Assembly: GCF_002803065.1 (NCBI RefSeq)
Contig: NZ_NNBL01000017.1
Span: 62,001 to 126,000 of the forward strand
Reading direction: 5' to 3'
Length of the DNA: 64,000 bases
Origin: Streptomyces sp. CB01635
Lineage (GTDB): Bacteria > Actinomycetota > Actinomycetes > Streptomycetales > Streptomycetaceae
The translations under genes and the position numbers were made by a program. Below the pieces are notes generated by a model. The model was not told the DNA's origin. It searched no databases and worked only from the letters and a program-made list of their open reading frames with translations. The first letter of the stretch is position 1. Each line of letters starts with the position of its first letter. Below are positions 51,376 through 59,353 of the stretch, in pieces.

Positions 51376-51459
51376 TCAAAAGCATCGACACGCGCAGGCA
51401 TCCACCCGTGCCAGATCCACGTACAACCTGCGGTAGAGCGCTTGAGGGCTTTGGCTCAC
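51376..51459 (-). CDS. Leader peptide with three Cys, upstream of the GNAT gene
   Basis: A 27-residue ORF from GTG 51459 (preceded by GGGCAG): LYRRLYVDLARVDACACRCF and stop. The core RRLYVDLARV is followed by three Cys in five residues. The DNA around it is similar to that around the decayed leader at 23126. Confidence 0.8.
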   Translation of the reverse strand: MSQSPQALYRRLYVDLARVDACACRCF

Positions 51460-51762
51460 CTGCCCATGTCTAGCAGGCAGACGACCGAGGATTCATTGCA
51501 GAGGCATGAACTTTGACGGCCCGGCCGCAGAAGTCAACTGCCGCTGTCCAGGCACTTTCTTCAGCAATACCCGCTTCGTGATTGCCGAGCACAACCCACT
51601 CGGCCGGGGAGCGGCTGCCTATCGCCCCGGGGAACGCGCGGGCCGCGTTTCCGGGGCGACGGCCGGTCCTCGGCGTCGACCTGGGCAGGTCCGGCCTGGC
51701 GGCGAACGGCTGCCAGCCCTTCGCTGCAGGGAGTCACGTCGGGTGGGCCACGGCTGAGCGTA
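51460..51762. other. Promoter of the leader plus gene debris
   Basis: The first about 60 bases resemble the upstream region of the decayed leader at 23126, including TTCATGC and CTGCAATGA on the minus strand, so they probably hold the promoter. The rest contains no supported gene. Confidence 0.4.
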
Positions 51763-52164
51763 GTTGGCGGTGAACGTCCACTTCTTGGCGTCCTTGTCGG
51801 ACGTCCACTCGGTGGCGAGCCGGGGCTGGAGTCCGAAGTCCTTGTCCAACCAGACCAGATAGTCGGCGACGAGCTGAATGATGGCGACCGCCGAGCCGTC
51901 GTACGCGGTGACCGGGTCCACGAAGGTGGGCGGCGGGGGCGTGCCGTCGCGTAGGGTGCCGCCCCTCTTCGCGGGCCCGTTGGGCTTGCTGCCGCCGGAC
52001 TTGGTGTCGCCGGGTGCGCAGGCGGCGAGCAGCGCGGCCAGCGAACCGGCTCCGACGGCGGCCAGGAAGCCGCGGCGGGAGGTGCCGGGCAGGACCTCCC
52101 GCCAGACGCGCGGCGGGGCGCCGACGGTGGTACCGGGGTCGTTCCCGGTGAGCGGTCCAGGCAT
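51763..52164 (-). pseudogene. N-terminal remnant of a family-5 (Dpp-type) binding protein
   Basis: From ATG 52164 (GGAGA upstream) the product has a twin-arginine lipoprotein signal (SRRGFLAAVGAGSLAALLAA, Cys, APGD), then GGTLRDGTPPPPTFVDPVTA, IIQLVADYLVWLDKDFGLQP and RLATEWTSDKDAKKWTFT. This is the start of a peptide/nickel-type substrate-binding protein. Homology stops at about 51766 after some 130 of about 540 residues. A leader peptide at 52443 still precedes it, so regulation outlived the gene. Confidence 0.75.
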
Positions 52165-52224
52165 GGCGATGTCTCCAGGGGAGGGAGATGAGCGGGTGAG
52201 GGGACGCCGCGTACGGAATCAGTC

Positions 52225-52272
52225 GGCGGGCACCGGCGGGCACCGGCGGGCACCGGCGGGCACCGGCGGGCA
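52225..52272. repeat. Tandem repeat of GGCGGGCACC, nearly five copies
   Basis: The 10-base unit repeats without error over about 48 bases. It lies between the leader peptide (52443) and the truncated binding-protein gene (52164), so it would be part of the leader transcript. Confidence 0.85.
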
Positions 52273-52442
52273 GCATGGAGCGACGGCCGGCGATACGTAG
52301 GTGTGCCACCGGCACCGAGCCGACACTGATGTGCCATCGGCCCACCGGGCCGATACTGCGGAAATGAGCGTGCCGGGAGACGCGCAGCGCCGGGGCGCTG
52401 CGACGCGCGAGCGGCTTGCGCAGGCGCGCGTGGCCTACCGGA

Positions 52443-52529
52443 TCAGTCAGCCGTACACCGGCACGCGACCACACGCAGCAGGTCCACATGGAGCCTGCGC
52501 GTCAGAAGAGTGGTCGCTGTCGTCGTCAC
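52443..52529 (-). CDS. Leader peptide upstream of the truncated binding protein
   Basis: A 28-residue ORF from GTG 52529 (AGGA upstream): LLTRRLHVDLLRVVACRCTA followed by Asp and stop. It has the core RRLHVDLLRV and two Cys. Its 5' side faces the rhodanese-winged-helix regulator gene across an inverted repeat at 52571. Confidence 0.8.
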   Translation of the reverse strand: MTTTATTLLTRRLHVDLLRVVACRCTAD

Positions 52530-52570
52530 CCGTCATTCCTACCGAGCCCGCCCGGACGCCCGCAACGGTC

Positions 52571-52596
52571 CAGCTGTTTCAGCTTCGAGACAGCTG
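52571..52596. promoter_or_regulatory. Inverted repeat between leader and rhodanese-wHTH regulator
   Basis: CAGCTGTTTC-AGCTTC-GAGACAGCTG has nine of ten arm bases paired. A TGACGTCA palindrome follows at 52599-52606. It lies between the divergent starts at 52529 and 52655 and is a candidate operator for the regulator. Confidence 0.6.
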
Positions 52597-52654
52597 CATG
52601 ACGTCACGTCGATTACCCTCCCCTGGCCGGCACTTGGGTGCCTACGCTGGTCGG

Positions 52655-53441
52655 GTGGCCATCGATCAAGGCGATCTCCGCACCCCCCAGGACGGCCCTC
52701 CCTCCGTAGAAGACCTGGTTCACTCCGCCAGGTCCCGGCTGGACCGACTCACACCCGAACGGGCCGTCACCGAACTGGCCCACGGGGCGCTGCTGGTGGA
52801 CCTGCGCCTTGAGCCAACGAGGCGGCTTGGAGGTGAGATCCCCGGCTCTCTGCTCCTGGACCGCAACGACCTGGAGTGGCGGCTCGACCCGTGCAGCAAA
52901 TGGCGCATCGAGGAAGCGGTCGATCACGATCTGCGGGTCATCCTCATGGACAGCCGGGGCGATGTCTCCAGCATGGCCGCGGTCGGCCTCCATGTGCTGG
53001 GGCTGCGCCGCACCACTGATGTGATTGGCGGATTCGACGCCTGGCAACGGGCGGGGTGCCCGGTGGTCCACAGCGTCACGATGACCGGTTCGTACGTCGG
53101 GGTGCCCGGCGGGGCGATAGTGCTGGATCACGGCGGTCAGGGAATGGTGGTCAACGGCCGGCCAGTACCGCTGACCCGCCTGGAGTTCAAGGTGATGGCC
53201 ACGCTGCTACGGGCAAGCGGCGGTGTGGTCTCACGGGAGCAGTTGCGGGCCGACATCGGCGACTGGGCCGGCAGCCGCAGCCGCTCGGTGGACCTCCATG
53301 TCCACCGCATACGCCGTAAGTTGGGCCGTGAACTGGCCGCCTCGCTCACCACGGAATGGGGGGGTTGGCTTCCGGCTGCGCACGGGGGGCGCGACGGAGG
53401 ACGAACCGGGGCGCGAGAGCGATCCGAGGCGGGACGATTGA
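52655..53441 (+). CDS. Rhodanese-like domain fused to an OmpR/PhoB-type winged helix, frameshifted
   Basis: Residues about 20-140 are a rhodanese fold (TPERAVTELAHGALLVDLRL, GEIPGSLLLDRNDLEWRLDP, RVILMDSRGDVSSMAAVGLH, TDVIGGFDAWQRAGCPVVH). The loop that would carry the active Cys reads LMDSRGDVSS, with Asp instead of Cys. Residues about 165-240 are a winged helix (LTRLEFKVMATLLRASGGVV, SREQLRADIG, SRSVDLHVHRIRRKLGRELA). The family's GVGFRL ending lies in the next frame after a run of seven G (53358-53364); with six G the protein ends at 53441. GTG 52655 may be leaderless, with TACGCT close by. Probably a sulfur-responsive regulator. Confidence 0.78.
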
Positions 53442-53658
53442 GGACGAGGCGCGTCGGCTCGGGAGGAGGCGTGCGGGGCTCAGGGCTGTGTTTGGGTGTG
53501 CCCGCGTTGCAGCGCGGGTCGGAAAGGTACGCCCATGGTCAACGTAGTCACCGCCGACAGCTCCACCAGTCCGCTCTTTGCGCGTCGGATCGAGCTGGGC
53601 GGGAGGCCTACGGGTAGGTTCCGCCGGGCGCCCGCGGAGCCGGCGCATCAGGGGCGGG

Positions 53659-54573
53659 CTATTCGCGAGTGATCGCGCTGCCGAGGGAGCCCGCCTGGGC
53701 CCGCAATGACGCGTGCAAGGCCCGCACGGCCCTCGGCACGTCGCCCGTGCGGCGCTGCAACACCACCAGCACGCGTGTCGTCTCATCAAGAAGCGGTCGG
53801 TACGTGATCAGGCCCGCCCGCTCCAGCGGGTCGCCCGCCACGCTGAAGTCGGGCAGCAACGTGACGCCCAGGCCCTCGGCGACCAGGACCTTGCCGAGTT
53901 CGGCGCCGTCCGTGGAGTAGGCGAACTGCGGGGCGCTGCCGCTGAACAGCCGGTGGGCGTAGCGGTGCATGACATAACCCGTGCGCATCCCGATCAACGG
54001 GACCCCCGCCAGGTCGGCGGGGGCGAGGGCGCTCCGCTCGGCCAGTGGGTCGTCGGCGCGCAGGCACACCACCGGGCGGCCGCGCAGCAACTCGGTCGTG
54101 TGCAGGTCGGGCGGAGTGTCGTCGCCGTCGAGGTAGTTGACCAGACCGAGGTCGAAGCGGCCCTCGCGCAGACCCCGGTGGATGTCGTCCTGTTGCGAGC
54201 CGACCATTTCGACCTGCGTCGCTGGGTGTTCGGCGCGGAAGTCGCGGACAGCGGGCACGAGGAGCGGAACCGTCGCCGCGTTCACCGTGCCGACCCGTAC
54301 CATCCGGCTGCTGTGGTGCTGGTCGTGCGCCGCGCGGCGCAGTCGGTCCACAGATTCCAGGACACCGATGATGTGGGGCAGCAGCTCCCGCCCCTCGTCG
54401 CTGACCTTGGCACCCGAGCGGTGCCGGTCGAGCAGTGCGACGCCCAGTTCACGCTCCAGGTTGCGCACCGTCTCGCTCAACGCGGGCTGGGAGATGTGCA
54501 GTTCGGACGCCGCGCGGCGCAGCGAGCCGAGCCGGGTCACCGCCTCGATGTACTCCAGCTGTTCGGTCCGCAC
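53659..54573 (-). CDS. LysR family regulator of the SsuE/SfnB/SsuD operon
   Basis: A 304-residue LysR protein. The HTH is RTEQLEYIEAVTRLGSLRRA, ASELHISQPALSETVRNLER; the effector domain has MVRVGTVNAATVPLLVPAVR, VEMVGSQQDDIHRGLREGRF and VPLIGMRTGYVMHRYAHRLF. GTG 54573 is chosen because AAGGAG lies six bases upstream; the frame continues uselessly upstream. It is divergent from a leader peptide and the reductase/monooxygenase operon, so it is likely the operon's activator under sulfur limitation. Confidence 0.9.
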   Translation of the reverse strand: MRTEQLEYIEAVTRLGSLRRAASELHISQPALSETVRNLERELGVALLDRHRSGAKVSDEGRELLPHIIGVLESVDRLRRAAHDQHHSSRMVRVGTVNAATVPLLVPAVRDFRAEHPATQVEMVGSQQDDIHRGLREGRFDLGLVNYLDGDDTPPDLHTTELLRGRPVVCLRADDPLAERSALAPADLAGVPLIGMRTGYVMHRYAHRLFSGSAPQFAYSTDGAELGKVLVAEGLGVTLLPDFSVAGDPLERAGLITYRPLLDETTRVLVVLQRRTGDVPRAVRALHASLRAQAGSLGSAITRE

Positions 54574-54608
54574 CCGGATCTCCTTGCTACCCCCAACGTG
54601 TAAGGGAA

Positions 54609-54621
54609 ACCCTATCAGGGT
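54609..54621. promoter_or_regulatory. Possible LysR site
   Basis: The short palindrome ACCCT-ATC-AGGGT lies 36 bases upstream of the LysR start and 52 bases before the leader peptide. The arms are short, so this is a weak call. Confidence 0.35.
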
Positions 54622-54672
54622 CTCGTGATTACCGACTCGACGGACCGGCCGAACGGCTGCTTGAATCGGGGC

Positions 54673-54759
54673 ATGGATGCAGGGCGACAGGAACTCACGC
54701 GGCGACGTCACGTCGACCTCGCGCGGGTCTGTAGTGCCGCCTGTTGCCTTTCCAGCTGA
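54673..54759 (+). CDS. Leader peptide with Cys-Cys, upstream of the SsuE operon
   Basis: A 28-residue ORF from ATG 54673: ELTRRRHVDLARVCSAACCL followed by Ser-Ser and stop. It has the core RRRHVDLARV and three Cys, two adjacent. The reductase gene starts 165 bases later. Confidence 0.82.
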   Translation: MDAGRQELTRRRHVDLARVCSAACCLSS

Positions 54760-54924
54760 GCCCTTTCGCGGCCTCTCGCACCCGAACTCCTCCCGCCTGC
54801 CCGGCGGTCGAGGACTGCCATGTGTGCGACCAGCTCCCCAGCCGCGGCCGCCGCGTCGCATTCGCGGCCCGTCCCTGTCGCGCCCGTTCCGCAGCCCGAC
54901 TCACTCATCCTGCAAGGACTTACT

Positions 54925-55479
54925 GTGGCCTTTCTCCTCACCCTCACCGGCAGCGCCTCCGCCCCCGGCGCCTCCCGTACCGCCCATCTCGTCGCGCACC
55001 TGGGGCGGCAGTTCGCCGAGGACGGCCACGAGGTCCGCCACTTCGACGTGCGCAGCCTGCCCGCCGAGGCGCTGCTGTCAGCCGACGCCAAGGACCCCGA
55101 GGTCGCGCGGGCCGTCGAGCTCGTGGCGCGCGCCGACGCGCTGATCGTCGCCAGCCCCGTGTACAAGGCCGCGTACTCGGGAGTCCTGAAGACCTTCCTC
55201 GACCTGTTGCCGCAGTACGCGCTGCGTGACAAGGCCGTGCTGCCGCTGGCCACCGGCGGTTCCCCCGCACACGTCCTCGCCGTCGACTACGCGCTGCGCC
55301 CCGTACTCACCTCGCTGGGCGCCGACGTCGCGCAGGGGTGGTTCGTCCTCGACCGACACATCACGGTCGACGCCGACCGCACCGTCACGCTCGCGCCCGA
55401 GGCACACGACGCGCTCGCCCCGGTCGTCGAACGGTTCCGCGCCGCCCTGCCCGCCGGCTCCCGGCTCGCCGCCGCCTGA
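54925..55479 (+). CDS. ssuE: NADPH-dependent FMN reductase (SsuE/MsuE-like)
   Basis: A 184-residue flavodoxin-fold enzyme: FLLTLTGSASAPGASRTAHL (phosphate loop), ARADALIVASPVYKAAYSGV, LKTFLDLLPQYALRDKAVLP and LATGGSPAHVLAVDYALRPV. The SPVYKAAYSG and LPLATGGS motifs are typical of SsuE/MsuE. It makes FMNH2 for SsuD in the same operon. GTG 54925 follows AAGGACTTACT; the upstream extension to 54820 is not supported. It is expected to be controlled by the leader and the LysR protein. Confidence 0.92.
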   Translation: MAFLLTLTGSASAPGASRTAHLVAHLGRQFAEDGHEVRHFDVRSLPAEALLSADAKDPEVARAVELVARADALIVASPVYKAAYSGVLKTFLDLLPQYALRDKAVLPLATGGSPAHVLAVDYALRPVLTSLGADVAQGWFVLDRHITVDADRTVTLAPEAHDALAPVVERFRAALPAGSRLAAA

Positions 55480-55541
55480 CCCATGGCTATCGGCTTTCCC
55501 TTTCACCTCACCGTCCCTCACTCCGCGGAAAGGCCCACGCC

Positions 55542-56756
55542 ATGAACCGCGCCACCCACACCACCCGTGTCACACCGTTCGGCCCGGACAGCACGGAAGC
55601 CGAGGTACTGGTCGTTGTGCGGCAGTTGGCTGCCCGGTTCAGCACCGAGGATGCCCGGCGCGACGCCGAGCGCATCCTTCCGTACGAGGAGATCCGCACC
55701 CTGAGCGGAGCGGGCCTGTTCACCCTGAGCGTGCCGAAGGCGTACGGCGGGCCCGGCCTCTCCACGCGCACGCTCGGCGAGGTGTTCACTGAGCTGGTCG
55801 CGGGCGACGCGAGCATCGGGCAGATCCCGCAGAACCACTTCTTCTTCGTCAATGTCCTGGCCAGTGCCGGGACACCGGAGCAGCAGGCGTTCTTCTACGA
55901 GGAGATCCTCCGCGGCCGCCACTTCGCCAACGCCCTGTCCGAGCGCGGCTCGCGCACCGCACGGGACTTCGAGATCGGCTTCGCGCGGCAGCCCGACGGC
56001 AGCCGGATCCTGAACGGCACCAAGTACTACGCCACCGGCACCCTGTTCGCGCACTGGATCCCCGTCTACGCCGCCGACGAGGAGGGCCGGGTACACGCGG
56101 CCTGGGTGCCCGCCGACGAGCCCGGTGTCACCGTCGAGGACGACTGGAACGGCATGGGGCAGCGCACCACCGGCAGCGGCACCGTCCGCTTCGAGCAGGT
56201 CCGGGTGCCCGCCGAGCGGATCGTGCCGGTGTACACGATCTTCGAGAAGGACGAGGTGTTCGGCGCGTTCGGGCAGTACCTGCACGCCGCCATCGACACC
56301 GGCATCGCGGTCGCCGCGCTGCGCGACGGGAAGCGGCTCATCCACGAACTGGCCCGGCCCCGCAAGGAGACCGGCCTGGACCGGGCCGCCGACGAGGAGG
56401 CGATCATCGATCTCTTCGGGGAACTGGCGCTGGGCGTGCGCACCGCCCGCGCCCTGCTGCGCGAGGCGGGAGACGCCGTGGACGCGGCCCGCGCCGACCT
56501 AAACACCCTTACCGCGGCGGAGGCTTCGGCCGCCGTCGCCGCGGCCCGCGCCCACTCCGACGAGGTCTCCCTGAAGGTCTCCAGCGGCATCTTCGAACTG
56601 ATCGGCACCCGCGCCGCCGACCGGGATCTCAACCTGCACCGGCACTGGCGCAACGCTCGCACCCACACCCTGCACGACCCCCGCCGTCTCAAGCTCCGCT
56701 ACCTCGGCGGCTGGGAGCTCAACGACACCCCGCCGCCCGCCAACGGCCTGGTCTGA
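55542..56756 (+). CDS. SfnB-type acyl-CoA-dehydrogenase-like monooxygenase
   Basis: A 404-residue protein: AEVLVVVRQLAARFSTEDAR, LFTLSVPKAYGGPGLSTRTL, DASIGQIPQNHFFFVNVLAS, DGSRILNGTKYYATGTLFAH, WNGMGQRTTGSGTVRFEQVR and NLHRHWRNARTHTLHDPRRL. The IPQNHFFFV and HWRNARTHTLHDP motifs match SfnB and DszC-like flavin monooxygenases of sulfur metabolism (dimethyl sulfone or DBT oxidation). ATG 55542 follows GGAAAGG. It lies between the FMN reductase and SsuD genes, consistent with a two-component pathway. Confidence 0.9.
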   Translation: MNRATHTTRVTPFGPDSTEAEVLVVVRQLAARFSTEDARRDAERILPYEEIRTLSGAGLFTLSVPKAYGGPGLSTRTLGEVFTELVAGDASIGQIPQNHFFFVNVLASAGTPEQQAFFYEEILRGRHFANALSERGSRTARDFEIGFARQPDGSRILNGTKYYATGTLFAHWIPVYAADEEGRVHAAWVPADEPGVTVEDDWNGMGQRTTGSGTVRFEQVRVPAERIVPVYTIFEKDEVFGAFGQYLHAAIDTGIAVAALRDGKRLIHELARPRKETGLDRAADEEAIIDLFGELALGVRTARALLREAGDAVDAARADLNTLTAAEASAAVAAARAHSDEVSLKVSSGIFELIGTRAADRDLNLHRHWRNARTHTLHDPRRLKLRYLGGWELNDTPPPANGLV

Positions 56757-56780
56757 CCCCCGCCCTGCCTAAGGACTCCC

Positions 56781-57926
56781 ATGTCTCTGACCTTCCACTG
56801 GTTCCTGCCCACCAACGGCGACAGCCGCCACATCGTCGGCGGCGGCCACGGCGTCCCCACCGGCTCGGCCGGCGGCGACCGCCCCGCCTCGCTCGCCTAC
56901 CTCGGCCAAGTCGCCCGTACAGCCGAGCAGCTGGGCTTCGACGGGGCGCTCACACCGACCGGCGCCTGGTGCGAGGACGCCTGGCTGACCACGGCGATGC
57001 TCGTCGAGCAGACGGAGCGCCTGAAGTTCCTCGTGGCGTTCCGGCCAGGGCTGGTCGCACCCGCGCTCGCCGCGCAGATGGCCGCCACCTATCAGCGTCA
57101 TTCGGGCGGGCGGCTGCTCCTGAACGTCGTCACGGGTGGCGAGGACCACGAGCAGCGCGCGTACGGCGACTTCCTCGACAAGGAGGCCCGCTACGCCCGC
57201 ACCGACGAGTTCCTGCACATCACCCGTGCCCTGTGGCGCGGCGAGACCGTCGACTTCGACGGGGAGCACGAGCGGGTCGCCGAGGCCCGACTGACCCGGC
57301 TGCCCGACCCGGTGCCGCCCGTCTACTTCGGCGGCTCGTCGAAGGCGGCGGGCCCGGTCGCCGCGCGCCACAGCGACGTGTACCTCACCTGGGGCGAGCC
57401 GCCTGCGCAGGTCGCCGAGAAGATCGACTGGATCCGGACGCTGGCGAAGGCGGAGGGCCGGGACATCCGCTTCGGCATCCGGCTGCACGTCATCGCGCGC
57501 GACACGGCGCAGGAGGCATGGGCTCAGGCGCACCGGCTGCTGTCCGGCATCGACCCGAAGATCATCGCGAACGTCCAGGCGGGGCTCGCCCGTTCGGGAT
57601 CGGAGGGGCAGAAGCGGATGCTCGCGCTGCACGGCGGCAGCGCCGACGGCCTGGAGATCTACCCGAACCTGTGGGCCGGCGTCGGCCTCGTGCGAGGCGG
57701 CGCCGGCACCGCCCTCGTCGGCTCGCACACCGAGATCGCCGACCGTATCGCCGAATATCACGCCCTGGGCATCGACGAGTTCGTGCTCTCCGGCTATCCG
57801 CACGTGGAGGAGGCGTACTGGTTCGGCGAGGGCGTGCTCCCGGTGCTCGCCGAACGCGGGCTGTGGCACCACCCGGACGCGGCGGGCCTCGACCGGACTC
57901 CGGCGGCGGTTCCGTTCGCCTCGTAA
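56781..57926 (+). CDS. ssuD: FMNH2-dependent alkanesulfonate monooxygenase
   Basis: A 381-residue SsuD. It starts SLTFHWFLPTNGDSRHIVGG, then EQLGFDGALTPTGAWCEDAW, LKFLVAFRPGLVAPALAAQM, GRLLLNVVTGGEDHEQRAYG, DFLDKEARYARTDEFLHITR and PPVYFGGSSKAAGPVAARHS. The active-site Cys and His regions of SsuD (GAWCEDAW, DHEQRAYGDF) are in place. It converts alkanesulfonates to aldehydes plus sulfite using FMNH2 from SsuE. It ends the operon 15 bases before a strong bidirectional hairpin. Confidence 0.95.
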   Translation: MSLTFHWFLPTNGDSRHIVGGGHGVPTGSAGGDRPASLAYLGQVARTAEQLGFDGALTPTGAWCEDAWLTTAMLVEQTERLKFLVAFRPGLVAPALAAQMAATYQRHSGGRLLLNVVTGGEDHEQRAYGDFLDKEARYARTDEFLHITRALWRGETVDFDGEHERVAEARLTRLPDPVPPVYFGGSSKAAGPVAARHSDVYLTWGEPPAQVAEKIDWIRTLAKAEGRDIRFGIRLHVIARDTAQEAWAQAHRLLSGIDPKIIANVQAGLARSGSEGQKRMLALHGGSADGLEIYPNLWAGVGLVRGGAGTALVGSHTEIADRIAEYHALGIDEFVLSGYPHVEEAYWFGEGVLPVLAERGLWHHPDAAGLDRTPAAVPFAS

Positions 57927-57940
57927 TTCACCTGGACGCG

Positions 57941-57979
57941 GCGAACGGCCCCGGGAGTGCCACTCCCGGGGCCGTTCGC
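57941..57979. terminator. 19-base-pair bidirectional terminator
   Basis: GCGAACGGCCCCGGGAGTG and CACTCCCGGGGCCGTTCGC pair perfectly around one C. It is followed by CGTTTTC. It separates two convergent operons (ending 57926 and 57986) and should stop both. Confidence 0.92.
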
Positions 57980-57985
57980 CGTTTT

Positions 57986-59353
57986 CTAACCTCGCCGGTG
58001 GCGAGCCGCCGGGTGCGACGCGGGCAGCCGGTCGCCGCGCCCGAACAGCTTCTGCCGCAGCGTGCCCTCCTCGTACGCCGTCTTCAGCAGGCCCCGCTTC
58101 TGCAGCACCGGCGCCAGGTTGTCGGAGAAGTCCGTGAAGGTGCCCGGGCTGGTGACGTACGCGAGGTTGATGCCGTCGACGCCCGCGTCCCGCCACCGCT
58201 CCAGCTCGTCGGCGATCCGCTCCGGCACCCCGGCGATCGGCCGTGTCCAGGCGCGCGCTCGCAGCACCTCGCCGAACGTCCACGTCTTGTCCGGCGCCCC
58301 CTCGACCAGCGAGCGTACGAACCCCTGCACCCCGTTCGTGTCGATCTCGCCGACCGGGGCGTCGAAGTCGACCTGAGACAGGTCGAGTTGGAGCGAGCCC
58401 GACATGTGCGCGGCGAACCCGTCGAGGCTCGTGTGCTCCCGGTAGTCGGCGAGCTTGCGCTCCGCCTCCTCCTCGGTGCTGCCCACGATCAGCGTCAGCC
58501 CTTGGAAGAACAGGATGTCGCCACCGTCCCTGCCGTACGCCACCGCCCGAGCCCGCACGTCCTCCACCTGCGTCCGCGCGCCCTCCGGCGACACGGCCCC
58601 GAGGAAGACGGCCTCCGCGTTCCGGGCCGCGAACTCCCGTCCCCGCTCGGACGATCCGGCCTGGAACAGGATCGGCGTGCGCTGCGGTGACGGCTCCGAG
58701 AGGTGGGGGCCGTTCACGCGGTAGAAGCGGCCCTCGTGGTGGACGTCGTGGATGCGGGCCGGGTCGGCGTACACGCGCCGCTCGCGGTCGCGGACGACGG
58801 CGCCCTCCTCCCAACTCCCCTCCAGGAGCTGGTAGAGCACGTCCGTGTACTCTTCGGCGCGCTCGTAGCGCTCGTCGTGCAGCGGCAACCCGTCCAGGCC
58901 GAGTCCTTTCGCCGCCGACTCCAGGTACGACGTGACGATGTTCCACGCGACGCGGCCCTTGGTGAGGTGGTCGAGGGTGGAGAGTCGGCGGGCGAAGTTG
59001 TACGGGGGTTCCTGGAGCACCGACTGGGTGAAGGCGAGGCCCAGGTGTTCGGTGGCGTGGGCGATCGCCGCGACGAGCAGCGACGGGTCGTTGACCGGGA
59101 TCTGGAGCCCTTCGCGGACCGCCGTGTCGCGGGAGCCACGGTATGTGTCGTACGTGCCGATGACATCGGCGAGGAAGAGCGCGTCGAAGTAGCCGCGCTC
59201 CAGGGTCCGCGCGAGCTCCGTCCAGGTCTCCAGGTCGGTGTAGGAGGTCTGGCTGGTGTCGTCGCGCACCCACTGGCCGTGGTTGATGTGCGAAACGCAG
59301 TTCATGGCGAAGGCGTTGAAGCGCAGGGGGCGGGGTGCGGAGGCGTTGGTCAT
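57986..59353 (-). CDS. NtaA/DszA-type FMN-dependent monooxygenase
   Basis: A 455-residue LLM enzyme: RPLRFNAFAMNCVSHINHGQ, YTDLETWTELARTLERGYFD, TEHLGLAFTQSVLQEPPYNF, RVAWNIVTSYLESAAKGLGL and TPILFQAGSSERGREFAARN. It belongs to the same branch as the 28580 enzyme (dibenzothiophene sulfone/nitrilotriacetate type). It is the last gene of a leftward operon with a Dpp-type ABC importer; its start overlaps the ATPase stop (59350-59353). The importer plus this enzyme suggests uptake and oxidation of a peptide-like or bulky organosulfur compound. Confidence 0.92.
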   Translation of the reverse strand: MTNASAPRPLRFNAFAMNCVSHINHGQWVRDDTSQTSYTDLETWTELARTLERGYFDALFLADVIGTYDTYRGSRDTAVREGLQIPVNDPSLLVAAIAHATEHLGLAFTQSVLQEPPYNFARRLSTLDHLTKGRVAWNIVTSYLESAAKGLGLDGLPLHDERYERAEEYTDVLYQLLEGSWEEGAVVRDRERRVYADPARIHDVHHEGRFYRVNGPHLSEPSPQRTPILFQAGSSERGREFAARNAEAVFLGAVSPEGARTQVEDVRARAVAYGRDGGDILFFQGLTLIVGSTEEEAERKLADYREHTSLDGFAAHMSGSLQLDLSQVDFDAPVGEIDTNGVQGFVRSLVEGAPDKTWTFGEVLRARAWTRPIAGVPERIADELERWRDAGVDGINLAYVTSPGTFTDFSDNLAPVLQKRGLLKTAYEEGTLRQKLFGRGDRLPASHPAARHRRG

